A stretch of DNA of 64,000 nucleotides from Candidatus Protochlamydia phocaeensis (GTDB taxonomy: Bacteria; Chlamydiota; Chlamydiia; Chlamydiales; Parachlamydiaceae): positions 277,655 to 341,654 of the forward strand of contig NZ_FCNU01000028.1 in the NCBI RefSeq assembly GCF_001545115.1, in the 5' to 3' direction. Positions 45,463-54,353 of the stretch are shown piece by piece. A program made the translations under genes and the position numbers. The stretch's first letter is position 1; every line of letters starts with the position of its first letter. Below the pieces are notes generated by a model, which was given only the letters and a program-made list of their open reading frames with translations, did not search any database and was not told the DNA's origin.

Positions 45463-45813
45463 AATAATATTCCTGAGTAATTTAGTATAAATTAAAGAGC
45501 CAGAAAGTATCTAATCATAGGATAGATAGCGCATCGAAACGGGCGACTAAGATAAAAAAATATCCGGATCGCGCATCTTAAATTCTATTAAAACTTAAAT
45601 AGCCTGAATTGCTAATAGGCTATATTTGGGAGTATTTTCTCCTTGCTTCCTAGGCCAAGAAAATAAGGAAGCCTCTTATAACAGCCTGCCTTCGTGGTCG
45701 AAAATATCCTGAATTCATTAAAAGCTATTTAATAAGTTTTATAAATGGTGAAAAATCATAAATGATTCGCTTTATAGAATAAATAATAATAAATTTTATT
45801 ACCTCTTGTTCGC
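45463..45813. other. intergenic gap with small hairpins, no gene
   Basis: A 351-base AT-rich gap between the kinase operon start and the pepF 3' end. TAGCCT / AGGCTA (45600-45622) and GCTTCCT / AGGAAGC (about 45647-45673) could form hairpins; the second lies 3' of pepF on the minus strand and may be its terminator. Confidence 0.4.
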
Positions 45814-47580
45814 TTATATTAACAACAGTATATCTTGGATATCTTTTTCAATCAATTCCAACGCTTGCTCCCAAAAAATAGGTTTTCTTAAATCGACTTG
45901 CAAATGTTTTTGGGCCAATTCTTCCGTTGTCATGCGGCCCGTATCGAACAATAAATCTTCATAAATAGAAGGGGCACGTGGCCCTTTTTCGCGTAAGCGG
46001 GCATAAAGGCCTAAGCTGAATAAATAGCCAAACGTATAAGGAAAATTATAAAAAGGAACATCCGTCGCATAAAAATGCTGTTTTGATGCCCAGAAATGGG
46101 GATGCCCTTGAGATAGCGTTTGGCAAAAGGCCTCTTGTTGGGCCTCTTCCATCAAATGGTTAAGCGTTGAGGCTAAAACAAAGCCTTTTTTTCTTTCTTC
46201 ATAAAAACGCAATTCAAAGAGAAAGCGTGCATGGATGTTCATGAGAAATAAAACCGAACGCTGCACTTTGTAATTTAGAAGGACTTTTCTTACTTCCGGT
46301 TTCTGCGCCTCTTCAATCATCGCATCAATGACGGCCATTTCCGCTAATGTGGAGGCTGTCTCGGCTACATTCATGCGATAGTGTTGCGCAAAGCGGGGAA
46401 GAGGATCAATAATGGCATTGTGATAGGCATGCCCAAGTTCATGAGCAAGCGTAAAGACATTATTCATCGTACCGCTATAAGTCATAAAAATCCGGCTTTG
46501 GCGGCTTTGAGGAAAATGCGTGCAAAATCCGCCCGGACGCTTTCCGGGACGGTCTTCTGCTTCGATCCATTGCTCTTCAAAGGCTCGCTTGGCAAAAGCT
46601 CCCATATTAGGGCTAAAGCGGTTGAATTGCCGAATAATGATTTCCGCCGCTTCTTGGAAAGGAATGAAGGGAAGATCATTTGTGGATAAGGGAGATTCGA
46701 CGTCGAACCAGGCAAGTTTTTCGGTTCCTTGCAAAGAAGCCTTCTTTTCGAGATAGCGCTGCAGGCAGCCTTTATGCGCTTCAATACTTTCCCACATAGC
46801 TGTCAATGTATCTTCTTGCATGCGATTACAGAATAGCGGCTCTGCCAACACCGAGGTCCATCCCCTCGCTTCGTAGAGATTGAGCCGGAAGCCCGACAAA
46901 TGATTGAGAATTTGAGCAAAAATTTCCTCTTGAGAAGCCCATGCTTGTTCCCATGCTTGAAAGATGGTCTGCCTAATGGTGCGGTCGGGATGGAATAAGC
47001 GGTTTTCTGCTTGTCCGATGGATAAGCTGGACTGAGAAGAAATGTTTGGGTCGGAAACGGAAATGCGCATCGATCCTATAAGAGTCCCATACAAATCATT
47101 CCATCCTTGATAGCCATCGATCCATAGCTGATGCACTAATTTCTCTTGATTCAAAGGTATTTTTTTCTTTTGCCAAGTCCGCTTTTCTTGTAGGCAGAAG
47201 GCTAAAGCTGATAAGCGGTCATCTGTGATCAATTGCCGGAAGGTTTCTTCTGGCAAATGAGCGAGAGCTTCATCGAGCTGAGAAGAAACGTTCTCATAAG
47301 CCGCCCTCAGGGTTGCAATTTGGCTTTGCAATTGCACCGCTTGTTGGTCTTTTGTATTTTGCGCTAAAAGGCAAGCGATAAAACTCTCCAACTCATGGCA
47401 TTCTTCATCTAGTTTTTGTAAAGAGGAAATAAGGGAAGGTAAAGAAAAAGAAGCAATCCCTTGCCGCAGGTGGGCTATTTCGTTCTGTAATTCTTTTAAA
47501 GCCTGCAAAAGAGCCGAAGAGGAGCTGCCACCCGAAAAAAACGTATCGAGATTCCATATTTGAGAATAAGACTGAGGCAT
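45814..47580 (-). CDS. pepF: oligoendopeptidase F family zinc metallopeptidase (M3)
   Basis: A 588-residue cytosolic peptidase. The zinc site is HELGH (380-384) in FTLAHELGHAYHNAI, with the third ligand region NVAETASTLAEMAV downstream, as expected for family M3B. The N-terminal helical domain (LDTFFSGGSSSSALLQALKELQ) fits PepF. It degrades short peptides in the cytosol, which is useful for an organism importing host peptides. The upstream region has no strong ribosome-binding site. It is monocistronic and divergent from the DUF1622 gene. Confidence 0.93.
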   Translation of the reverse strand: MPQSYSQIWNLDTFFSGGSSSSALLQALKELQNEIAHLRQGIASFSLPSLISSLQKLDEECHELESFIACLLAQNTKDQQAVQLQSQIATLRAAYENVSSQLDEALAHLPEETFRQLITDDRLSALAFCLQEKRTWQKKKIPLNQEKLVHQLWIDGYQGWNDLYGTLIGSMRISVSDPNISSQSSLSIGQAENRLFHPDRTIRQTIFQAWEQAWASQEEIFAQILNHLSGFRLNLYEARGWTSVLAEPLFCNRMQEDTLTAMWESIEAHKGCLQRYLEKKASLQGTEKLAWFDVESPLSTNDLPFIPFQEAAEIIIRQFNRFSPNMGAFAKRAFEEQWIEAEDRPGKRPGGFCTHFPQSRQSRIFMTYSGTMNNVFTLAHELGHAYHNAIIDPLPRFAQHYRMNVAETASTLAEMAVIDAMIEEAQKPEVRKVLLNYKVQRSVLFLMNIHARFLFELRFYEERKKGFVLASTLNHLMEEAQQEAFCQTLSQGHPHFWASKQHFYATDVPFYNFPYTFGYLFSLGLYARLREKGPRAPSIYEDLLFDTGRMTTEELAQKHLQVDLRKPIFWEQALELIEKDIQDILLLI

Positions 47581-47716
47581 AATTATTTTTTAAAACTTGG
47601 GTTGTAAAGATAAAACGTGATTTTTTATAGTGCTTTTGCGTATGTAAAAGATTTGAGCAAATTTTTCAACTGTCCTTTTTAGCAATGCTTTTCATAAGAA
47701 GATTGAAGGAGACCGC

Positions 47717-48154
47717 ATGAGTGCGGATATGCTTTTACAGCCTTTGTTAGCGCAAGCTGTCGCGACTCTCGACTCTTTTGAGCCCTTGCATACGATTTTA
47801 ATGATCATCAAACAACTACTTGCATTGATTGGGGCATTGGTCATCTTAACCGGTTCGCTGTATGCTGTCTGCCAATACTTAATGAAGGTGTTTAGCTCCC
47901 GACATCAGCGTATTTTAAACTTCGACACCATTCGCCTTGATCTAGGACGGTCCATTATTCTTGGGCTTGAATTTATTATTGCAGCCGATGTCATAGAGAC
48001 AACCACAACGCCTGATTATTATGCCTTAGGCATATTAGGGCTTTTGGTTGTCATCCGAACATTTCTGAATTATTTCCTCAATAAAGATTTAAACGCTTTA
48101 AGCGAAAGAGAAGCATTGATCGATCAAAGCCATCAAGATCGCTTGGATGTCTAG
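47717..48154 (+). CDS. DUF1622 family membrane protein
   Basis: A 145-residue protein with three transmembrane helices. The segment RLDLGRSIILGLEFIIAADVIETTT followed by LGLLVVIRTFLNYFL is the DUF1622 signature; the function is unknown. AAGGAG lies six bases before ATG. It converges with the next gene with nine bases between stops. Confidence 0.85.
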   Translation: MSADMLLQPLLAQAVATLDSFEPLHTILMIIKQLLALIGALVILTGSLYAVCQYLMKVFSSRHQRILNFDTIRLDLGRSIILGLEFIIAADVIETTTTPDYYALGILGLLVVIRTFLNYFLNKDLNALSEREALIDQSHQDRLDV

Positions 48155-48163
48155 CGTAGGTGC

Positions 48164-48814
48164 CTAATTCAAAGACTTTTTTTCTAAACTGAGTTGATTG
48201 TCCTTAATGACTTTATAAATGAATAGGCTGACCAAGGCGGCAAAAAAGCACCAGACAGAGACAAATGTCGATGTATAGAAATAATCGGCTGTCAGATAGC
48301 CTAAAAGGACAAAAAAGCCGAATAGCCAAACCATTCTCACGCTAGAGATGAAGCAAGGCAGTAAGACAATGAAAGGATATAAATAAGTCTGAGAAGGAAC
48401 CTCTCCGCTATATTGCAAGCTATGATTGACGATCCTAACGGAGACATCTTGATGAAGCGCATAAAATAAATTCAGGCTGGACAAAGCAAGTCCGCAAGCT
48501 AAATCAAAATAGAGGACCGTGCGGCGCCATTCGACTTTCTCTATTAGCGCAAAGGAAAGAGGGAGCCAGATCGGCCAAATAATAAAGGCAAAAATTAAAA
48601 AGATTCGCTTTGCATCTAATAAGAGGGAAGCGGAAGAGAGCTGTTTATTTAATTGAAGCCAGAGGATGCCTTCTGAAAACTGCTGAATAGCAAATAAAAA
48701 AGGAATGGCGGCTAAGAAGAAATAAGACTTAGATGAGCAATTTCTTAAAGAAGAGCCTCCAATAGCCCCTAAAACGGCTGATGCTGTAAAACTGGCTTCG
48801 GCAGAAAAACACAT
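48164..48814 (-). CDS. DUF6629-like membrane protein
   Basis: A 216-residue polytopic membrane protein with about six or seven helices. The start MCFSAEASFTASAVLGAIG is the recognisable signature of a family of bacterial membrane proteins of unknown function (DUF6629 as I recall it). I chose ATG at 48814 because GGAG lies six bases upstream and family members begin MCFSA; ATG at 48832 would add six residues. Confidence 0.75.
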   Translation of the reverse strand: MCFSAEASFTASAVLGAIGGSSLRNCSSKSYFFLAAIPFLFAIQQFSEGILWLQLNKQLSSASLLLDAKRIFLIFAFIIWPIWLPLSFALIEKVEWRRTVLYFDLACGLALSSLNLFYALHQDVSVRIVNHSLQYSGEVPSQTYLYPFIVLLPCFISSVRMVWLFGFFVLLGYLTADYFYTSTFVSVWCFFAALVSLFIYKVIKDNQLSLEKKSLN

Positions 48815-48890
48815 GGCTATCTCCATATTCAAATAAAAAATAATACTGAAGAAAGAATTTCTCTAATAGACAAATCAAATAAAAAATAAT

Positions 48891-49817
48891 ATGTTTAAGC
48901 ATAAACCTGTTCGAGATCTAGCCTGGGTGATTCAGAGCTGCCCTTTAATTGATCCTTCCGCTAGGCTTCCTTGCGTGACATGGCAGGAGTGTCAAAAATG
49001 GTATGCGCAATTTTTGCCTGAACTTGAGACGTTAGATCGAGATCCTGTTCCTTTGCTTACGCACCTTTCTTCATTTTCATCCAAGCGTTTAGGCGACTAT
49101 TTTGCCCACCTTATTGAGTTTTGGCTTCAACGGCGTCCAGATATTGAGCGTCTGCACGCTTGTGTGCAAATCAGGGATGAGCGGACAATCGGAGAATTTG
49201 ATTTTATCTTTTTCTCATTGAGCGAGCAGCGCCTTCTCCATTGGGAGGTCAGTGTTAAATACTACTTAAGTTATACCAGCCAATTGGAGACATTCTTTTT
49301 AGGCCCCAATCCCCATGATCGCATGGCAAGTAAATTAGAGCGTTTGAGCAACCATCAGCTGCATTTATCACGCCATCCTTTGGCTCAATTATGGATAAGC
49401 CAGCACTACGGAAGCATGCCGGCCAGCCAATGCTTCATTAAGGGGTATTTATTTTATCCATGGGGAGAGCCATTGAATGCCACAGCTGTGCCGCCGGAGG
49501 CCCACATCGGCCATTTGCGAGGATGGTGGATCGCTTATCTTTCCAATAGCTGGGAAAAATGGAAAAGTCAAGAGGATGGCGGGCAAACGAGATGGGCCAT
49601 TTTGCCAAAGTTGTACTGGCTTTCTGCTTATTTGTGGAATGGGCAAGACGGAATAGGGTTATTCGAAAAAAAAGATTTTATCGCGGCTGTTGAAACACAC
49701 TTTGAACAACACATGCATAGTTTGATGGCAGCGCAACTGACGCTTAATAAGCAGGGAGAATGGGAAGAGGCCGGGCGGGGAATTCTTGTCGCCCCTCAAT
49801 GGCCATTTTGGGAATAG
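48891..49817 (+). CDS. DUF1853 family protein
   Basis: A 308-residue soluble protein. Conserved pieces of the DUF1853 family are visible: LGDYFAHLIEFWL, VQIRDERTIGEFDFIFF, LHWEVSVKYYLSY and FLGPNPHDRMASKLERLSNHQL. The GEFDF and HWE elements recall nuclease-like folds, but the activity is unknown. There is no clear Shine-Dalgarno sequence. Its 3' end overlaps that of the convergent PLP enzyme gene by 22 bases. Confidence 0.85.
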   Translation: MFKHKPVRDLAWVIQSCPLIDPSARLPCVTWQECQKWYAQFLPELETLDRDPVPLLTHLSSFSSKRLGDYFAHLIEFWLQRRPDIERLHACVQIRDERTIGEFDFIFFSLSEQRLLHWEVSVKYYLSYTSQLETFFLGPNPHDRMASKLERLSNHQLHLSRHPLAQLWISQHYGSMPASQCFIKGYLFYPWGEPLNATAVPPEAHIGHLRGWWIAYLSNSWEKWKSQEDGGQTRWAILPKLYWLSAYLWNGQDGIGLFEKKDFIAAVETHFEQHMHSLMAAQLTLNKQGEWEEAGRGILVAPQWPFWE

Positions 49818-50836
49818 GATTCATTCAAAGCTGCTTTTAGCTGCTCCTCAAATCCCATTAGGGTCAGGGCTCCGCCCGAATGGAGGATGAGCGCATTTCC
49901 CTGTAGCGATTGTTCGCCAATGATGCGCTTAGCCTCTCTAAAAAGCTTAATGGTATAAACCGGATCAGTTAAAAAGCCTTCTAATCGAGCCAATCCGATG
50001 ATGTCTTGGAATAAGCTTTGGTTAATTTGGCCAAAGCGTGGAGTCTTTTGCGGATAATAAAGATGAAAATTATGGAGAAGCGGCATCTCCTCAATTTGCA
50101 TTAGATGCAGGAAATGCGCATGAAAATGCGAGAGCTGATCTAAAAAATAAGCGCTGGTGTCGGCCATTAAAACCACATGGATCTGTGCCGGCTTTTCTAG
50201 CCAGCTGTAGGCTAAAATTAAGGCTATAGCAGTCAGGCCCGTTCCCGAATCAATAAACAGGTGGTCGAAAGAAAGATCGCGTTCTTGCTCATTGCGCAAA
50301 ATATCTAAAGGCAGTGTGAGGGCGCCTGGCAAAGATGCGGTTAAGCATCCCCCTTCAGGTAATACAAATGCTTTATGCGGGCGCTTTTGGGCGTAAAGAT
50401 GCGCTTGCTCTTCGGCGGATGCCCAGTCTTGCTTTGAAAACCAATGGATTGAAGAAGGAGGAACGAGAAGCGTGCTAAGGAAAGCGTTGCCTGTTAGTTC
50501 TCGTCTCGGATTTCCGCGGACAAATAAAGTGGGGACCAAGCCATTTTCAAGCAAAAGCTGAGTGATGCCTAAGACATGGTTTGAATAAGCACTTCCCACT
50601 ATGACAACTTCTTTGATTTCCTCAGCCAGTAAGAAAGGAATGAGTGTGCGGTACTTGCGTATTTTAGATCCTGAAATACCGAATCCCAGCTCATCTTCGC
50701 GCTTGACAAAGCAAGAGAGGGAAGGAAAATGAAAAGATTTGAGAGGATGAACGCGGGATTGAAAGGGATAAGGAGCCTGTGGAATAGAGCGTAGGCATTT
50801 CTCAAGTCGAAGCTGCTTATTAAGGGCATTAGGCAT
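49796..50836 (-). CDS. PLP enzyme, ACC deaminase / D-cysteine desulfhydrase family
   Basis: A 346-residue fold-type II PLP enzyme. The N-terminal motif FVKREDELGFGISGSKIRKYRTL holds the probable PLP-binding Lys58, and SAYSNHVLGITQLL follows, as in 1-aminocyclopropane-1-carboxylate deaminase and D-cysteine desulfhydrase. The later glycine-rich segments (LPEGGCLTASLPGAL, IDSGTGLTAIAL) bind the phosphate. Which amino acid it deaminates cannot be told. It begins one base after the CNNM gene stop, so the two are probably cotranscribed. Confidence 0.85.
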   Translation of the reverse strand: MPNALNKQLRLEKCLRSIPQAPYPFQSRVHPLKSFHFPSLSCFVKREDELGFGISGSKIRKYRTLIPFLLAEEIKEVVIVGSAYSNHVLGITQLLLENGLVPTLFVRGNPRRELTGNAFLSTLLVPPSSIHWFSKQDWASAEEQAHLYAQKRPHKAFVLPEGGCLTASLPGALTLPLDILRNEQERDLSFDHLFIDSGTGLTAIALILAYSWLEKPAQIHVVLMADTSAYFLDQLSHFHAHFLHLMQIEEMPLLHNFHLYYPQKTPRFGQINQSLFQDIIGLARLEGFLTDPVYTIKLFREAKRIIGEQSLQGNALILHSGGALTLMGFEEQLKAALNESYSQNGH

Positions 50837-50837
50837 G

Positions 50838-52070
50838 TTAAGAAATATAGTTGATCAAAACTTTTTCAACGCGGCGTCCTTGCATCTTAACAACTTTAAA
50901 TTTGAATTTCTGCCAAGTGAAGCTATCGCCGACATTAGGAATGCTCCCAATCTGGCGCATGCAGAATCCCCCAAGGGTGCGGTAGGTTCCCTTTTCTTCC
51001 TCAGGCAGCTGATCGAGGTCGAACTGTTCTTTTAATTCATCGATAGGGAGCATGCCATCGACCAACCAAGAGCCATCCTTGCGTTGAATGATTGACATTT
51101 CCGGTAAGATAGAGGTTGTAGGGACATCTCCTACAATCGATTCCAAGACGTCATGCAAAGTGATCAGCCCTTGGACGCCGCCATATTCATCTGTCACTAA
51201 AGCTAAATGGTCGGGTGTTTTTTTGAACAAATCGAGCAGCTGCACGACGCGCATATTTTCGGGGACAAACAAGGGTGGTTTGACGAGCGTTTTGAGATCG
51301 AAAGTGCCTTTTGCTAAAACTTCATTGAGGATATCCTTAGAGGTAACCAAGCCAATGACTTCATCGAGCTCTCCATCGCAAACGGGAAAGCGGTTGTGGG
51401 GAGAGGCGTCTACTTGCTTGCGCAAGTTCTCTATGCTTTTATTGAGGTCTAACCATTCGATATTCATGCGAGGAATCATGAGAATTCCCACGCGGCGGTT
51501 TCCAAGCCGGAAGATGCTTTCTACCATGTCATGCTCGACTTCTTTGATGACGCCGGCTTGCGTGCCCTCTTCTAAAATTAATTTGATTTCTTCTTCTGTA
51601 ATTTTCTCCTGCGTTTTTCCCCTTGATAGCAAGCGGGCAATATATTCGAAAGAAACGACAAAAGGATAAGTGATCCAAATCAAGAATCGAATAAAATAGG
51701 CAGTAAAAGGAGCTAGTTTTTTCCAATAGAGCGCGCCGATTGTTTTCGGAATCATCTCGGTTAAAAATAGCATGGTTAAAGTCAAGATAACGGAAGCCAT
51801 GGCGAGCCATTGATTGCCGAATAGCTCGACGACTTGAGCTCCTACCCCCGCCGCGCCGAAGGTATGAGCTGCTGTGTTGAGTGTGAGAATAGCGGCTAGC
51901 GGGCGGTCGATTCGCGTTTTAAGATCTGCCAAAATATGTCCGGCCTTGGGCTTCTTCTTTTTCAGCAGCCCAATGTAGCCATTGGTGCAGCATAGCAAAA
52001 CAGCCTCCAAGATCGAACATGTAAAAGAGATCAAATGCGAAGTAAGGTAATAAAAAAGAAGAATGATCAT
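50838..52070 (-). CDS. CNNM/CorC-type transporter-associated protein with CBS domains
   Basis: A 410-residue membrane protein. The N-terminal CNNM domain (about 1-175) has three or four hydrophobic helices and the motif TLNTAAHTFGAAGVGAQVVE, followed by TEMIPKTIGALYW. A CBS pair (about 195-325; RVGILMIPRMNIEWLDL, FPVCDGELDEVIGLVTSKDI, LALVTDEYGGVQGLITLHDVLE) and a C-terminal CorC_HlyC domain complete it. Relatives act in Mg2+/Co2+ homeostasis, and some are annotated as hemolysins. Its ATG overlaps the upstream gene stop (ATGA), so it is translationally coupled to the 391-residue protein. Confidence 0.92.
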   Translation of the reverse strand: MIILLFYYLTSHLISFTCSILEAVLLCCTNGYIGLLKKKKPKAGHILADLKTRIDRPLAAILTLNTAAHTFGAAGVGAQVVELFGNQWLAMASVILTLTMLFLTEMIPKTIGALYWKKLAPFTAYFIRFLIWITYPFVVSFEYIARLLSRGKTQEKITEEEIKLILEEGTQAGVIKEVEHDMVESIFRLGNRRVGILMIPRMNIEWLDLNKSIENLRKQVDASPHNRFPVCDGELDEVIGLVTSKDILNEVLAKGTFDLKTLVKPPLFVPENMRVVQLLDLFKKTPDHLALVTDEYGGVQGLITLHDVLESIVGDVPTTSILPEMSIIQRKDGSWLVDGMLPIDELKEQFDLDQLPEEEKGTYRTLGGFCMRQIGSIPNVGDSFTWQKFKFKVVKMQGRRVEKVLINYIS

Positions 52071-53242
52071 ACCATGGAATCGATTATAATTTCCGTATCT
52101 GCTGATTTTTTAGATTTCTTTTTACGGCTTGAAGTAGACTCTCCTGAGTCAACTAAGCTCTCATATTGGACTTCATGCGCAGGTTTTAAGCCATTGGAAG
52201 TAATACACCATCCGTCTCTCGTATACAAATACTTGATATCTTTGCCTAAACGGAAACGGTCTGCAACAGCATGCTTGCAAAAGGCTAAACGTTTAACATA
52301 TTCTTGCTGCGATTGTAAAGGATCAATTTCTTCTAGAACAGATTCTTCTTTAAGATGGCTGGCTTTTTCTCCTTGCCATTTGTTATCTTCGGAGGAAGAT
52401 AAGCTCTCCTCATTCCTTTTATCGATCCCTTTGCCTTTATCTTCTTGATCTCTATTTTCTTGCGATAAGTAGCTAACGGGCAAGGGTTGATGAGCTAACA
52501 CTGTTAGGTCTGAAAAGCGGGCAGGTTTAAGAGATTGCAATTGGGCCTTGAGCGGATCTTCGTCGGGAAGATGTTGAATGAGAAGAGACAGAATTCTAAA
52601 ATAGACCTCGTCTTTGCTCAATTTTCCTAAGGCTTCGTAATGTCTTAGGCAATCTCCAATTTGACCATCAATATTGATGTTGATATTGACGCTTTGTTCC
52701 TGGAAACGGCTCCGTGCGATTTCGCGAATCTCTTTCAGGCGCTTGATGAATTTCTTGAAGACTTTGGCCTGCTCGATTCCTTCCCTGTTAATGGTAGCCA
52801 AAGTCGATTTTTCGTCTTCATCAAAAAAAGCCTTGGTCGAATAGGTCGTTGTGGCTAAATCAAAAATTTCCCCTAAAGCAGCGCAGCCTAATCCAACCCA
52901 TTTGGAAATGGGTTCGGGAGAGAAAACAGCCACAGCCGCTCCTCCAATCACGAATACCTTAGAAATTCCATTCAGCACAGTTGTTGTAATCACAGCCGAT
53001 CGCGTATAAGTCGAACAGCCCCCTTCAACTTTCTCTTTCCGCTTTTCAATTTCTTCGGAAAGCGTTTGCAAATGCTGCACTTGCGCTTTTACGACTTGAT
53101 AAATTTTATCCAATTCTTCCGGTTCGTAATAATGGCTGAGATCATCTAATTTAATTGAGGACTGAACACTTTTATTGAAGGCTTCTATTTGTTCCTGCAC
53201 AATATGATAAGAATCATTCCAGTCACGAGCTATGTTTGCCAT
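52067..53242 (-). CDS. uncharacterised protein with paired hydrophobic segments and coiled coil
   Basis: A 391-residue protein of no family that I recognise. A helical N-terminus (1-75, coiled-coil-like) leads to two adjacent hydrophobic segments (about 82-108 and 115-131; SKVFVIGGAAVAVFSPEP), then a long helical region, a charged low-complexity stretch (about 260-300) and a Lys-rich tail (SSRKKKSKKS). There is no signal peptide. Hydrophobic pairs like this occur in chlamydial Inc proteins and in pore-forming helical toxins. It is first in an operon with the CNNM and PLP genes, coupled by an ATGA overlap, which is odd company for an effector. Confidence 0.6.
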   Translation of the reverse strand: MANIARDWNDSYHIVQEQIEAFNKSVQSSIKLDDLSHYYEPEELDKIYQVVKAQVQHLQTLSEEIEKRKEKVEGGCSTYTRSAVITTTVLNGISKVFVIGGAAVAVFSPEPISKWVGLGCAALGEIFDLATTTYSTKAFFDEDEKSTLATINREGIEQAKVFKKFIKRLKEIREIARSRFQEQSVNININIDGQIGDCLRHYEALGKLSKDEVYFRILSLLIQHLPDEDPLKAQLQSLKPARFSDLTVLAHQPLPVSYLSQENRDQEDKGKGIDKRNEESLSSSEDNKWQGEKASHLKEESVLEEIDPLQSQQEYVKRLAFCKHAVADRFRLGKDIKYLYTRDGWCITSNGLKPAHEVQYESLVDSGESTSSRKKKSKKSADTEIIIDSMV

Positions 53243-53532
53243 ATTTCCTCCTTTCTTATCTTTTAGGCTTTAACCAAAGCAGACAAATCAGGGGCTGGGA
53301 AAGATGAAATTGCGGAGCTGTTAAGGAATAAGTATCAAAACATTGGTGCGTCTTTCGGCATTTATTTTAAGATTTAGCTAAAAGATAAAATTTATTTAAG
53401 TGTTTGGGTTCTAACTTCTGTATTACATAATTAAAAAATTTTTTATATAAAAAAATTTTTAAAATTAAAGGGGAAAAGAAAGGCTATTTGACAATGGAAT
53501 TAGCTTTACAAATTGGTTAGCCGATTGCTCTA

Positions 53533-53695
53533 ACAGGTGGGATAAAAACCGCTAAGGGCTTAGAGGGGTGTTCTTTTCCCCTAAGAAGCGATAGAAGAGA
53601 ACGGGCAATTTACTCAAATTTGTCCGCGATTTCTATTGCCTTCCGGGAGAAAATAACCTCAAAGATCGATTATGAGGGGGAATACACCCCCTCAG
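53533..53695. repeat. R2 inverted-repeat element, copy c
   Basis: The left end carries GGGATAAAAACCGCTAAG and the right end ATTATGAGGGGGAATACACC, the diverged R2 terminal motifs. The inner arms TTTTCCCCTAAGAAGCGAT and GAGAAAATAA resemble copies a and d. It lies in the 499-base gap 53243-53741 upstream of the hydrophobic-protein operon and 3' of the lipoprotein operon. The rest of the gap is AT-rich with no gene seen. Confidence 0.5.
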
Positions 53696-53741
53696 AGTCC
53701 GTTCATCAAAAGAGGGTCTAATCGATTCATTAAAAGGAGGG

Positions 53742-54353
53742 TTAGCTGCGGCGGACTTTTTTGCAGAGGACATCCCAAGCAGAGTCGATGGCTTCTTGCG
53801 TTTCGATATCATATAAGGTGACTGTCATGCGATAATCCTCATAATCATAAAAGCGGTCGGCGCGCACGGCTTTAGTAATGCGCACTTTAGCCAGGAATTG
53901 AGGTGCCGTGGCCAGTCCGGGTTGAAGGCGCGTGGCATTATCATATTTAGGAGCCAAGGCGATTTTATTCATGAGATAATCCAATTCATGCTCATCGCAT
54001 GTATTGCCGACCACGACAGTGTAGCGTCCGTCATCAATGGCTACGCCTTCAAAAATATCGCGGATCATATCTGTTGGAATATACTGATCTGTGCAATTAT
54101 CAATATCTGTAATGATCAAGCGTGGTTTGCCTGCCTCGCAATGGTAGCCTGTTTTAGCAAACCAGCGGTCTAAGAGTTGCTGATTAATCTTCGTCGTTTG
54201 AATGCGAATATCCGCAGCGCCATAACGCCAATCCAGTTTTTCGCAGAAATTGCCAGGCGTAACGTCTTCTGCTGTACGGACATGGCGGCAGCAGCTGGTT
54301 GCGCTGAAAAATAAGGCGCATAAGGCGGTTAACTTAATAAGGGTCTTATTCAT
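53742..54353 (-). CDS. LpoB-like lipoprotein, putative penicillin-binding-protein activator
   Basis: A 203-residue lipoprotein. The signal peptide ends in a lipobox-like FFSATSC near residue 20. The domain resembles LpoB: RIQTTKINQQLLDRWF, KPRLIITDIDNCTDQYIPTDMIRD and a late RADRFYDYEDYRMTVTLYDIETQEAI segment. In enterobacteria LpoB is an outer-membrane lipoprotein that stimulates the peptidoglycan synthase PBP1B. I chose ATG at 54353 because AAGGAG sits six bases upstream; it overlaps the stop of the upstream gene by eight bases, which suggests coupling. The function in a chlamydia, which has little or atypical peptidoglycan, is open. Confidence 0.75.
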   Translation of the reverse strand: MNKTLIKLTALCALFFSATSCCRHVRTAEDVTPGNFCEKLDWRYGAADIRIQTTKINQQLLDRWFAKTGYHCEAGKPRLIITDIDNCTDQYIPTDMIRDIFEGVAIDDGRYTVVVGNTCDEHELDYLMNKIALAPKYDNATRLQPGLATAPQFLAKVRITKAVRADRFYDYEDYRMTVTLYDIETQEAIDSAWDVLCKKVRRS

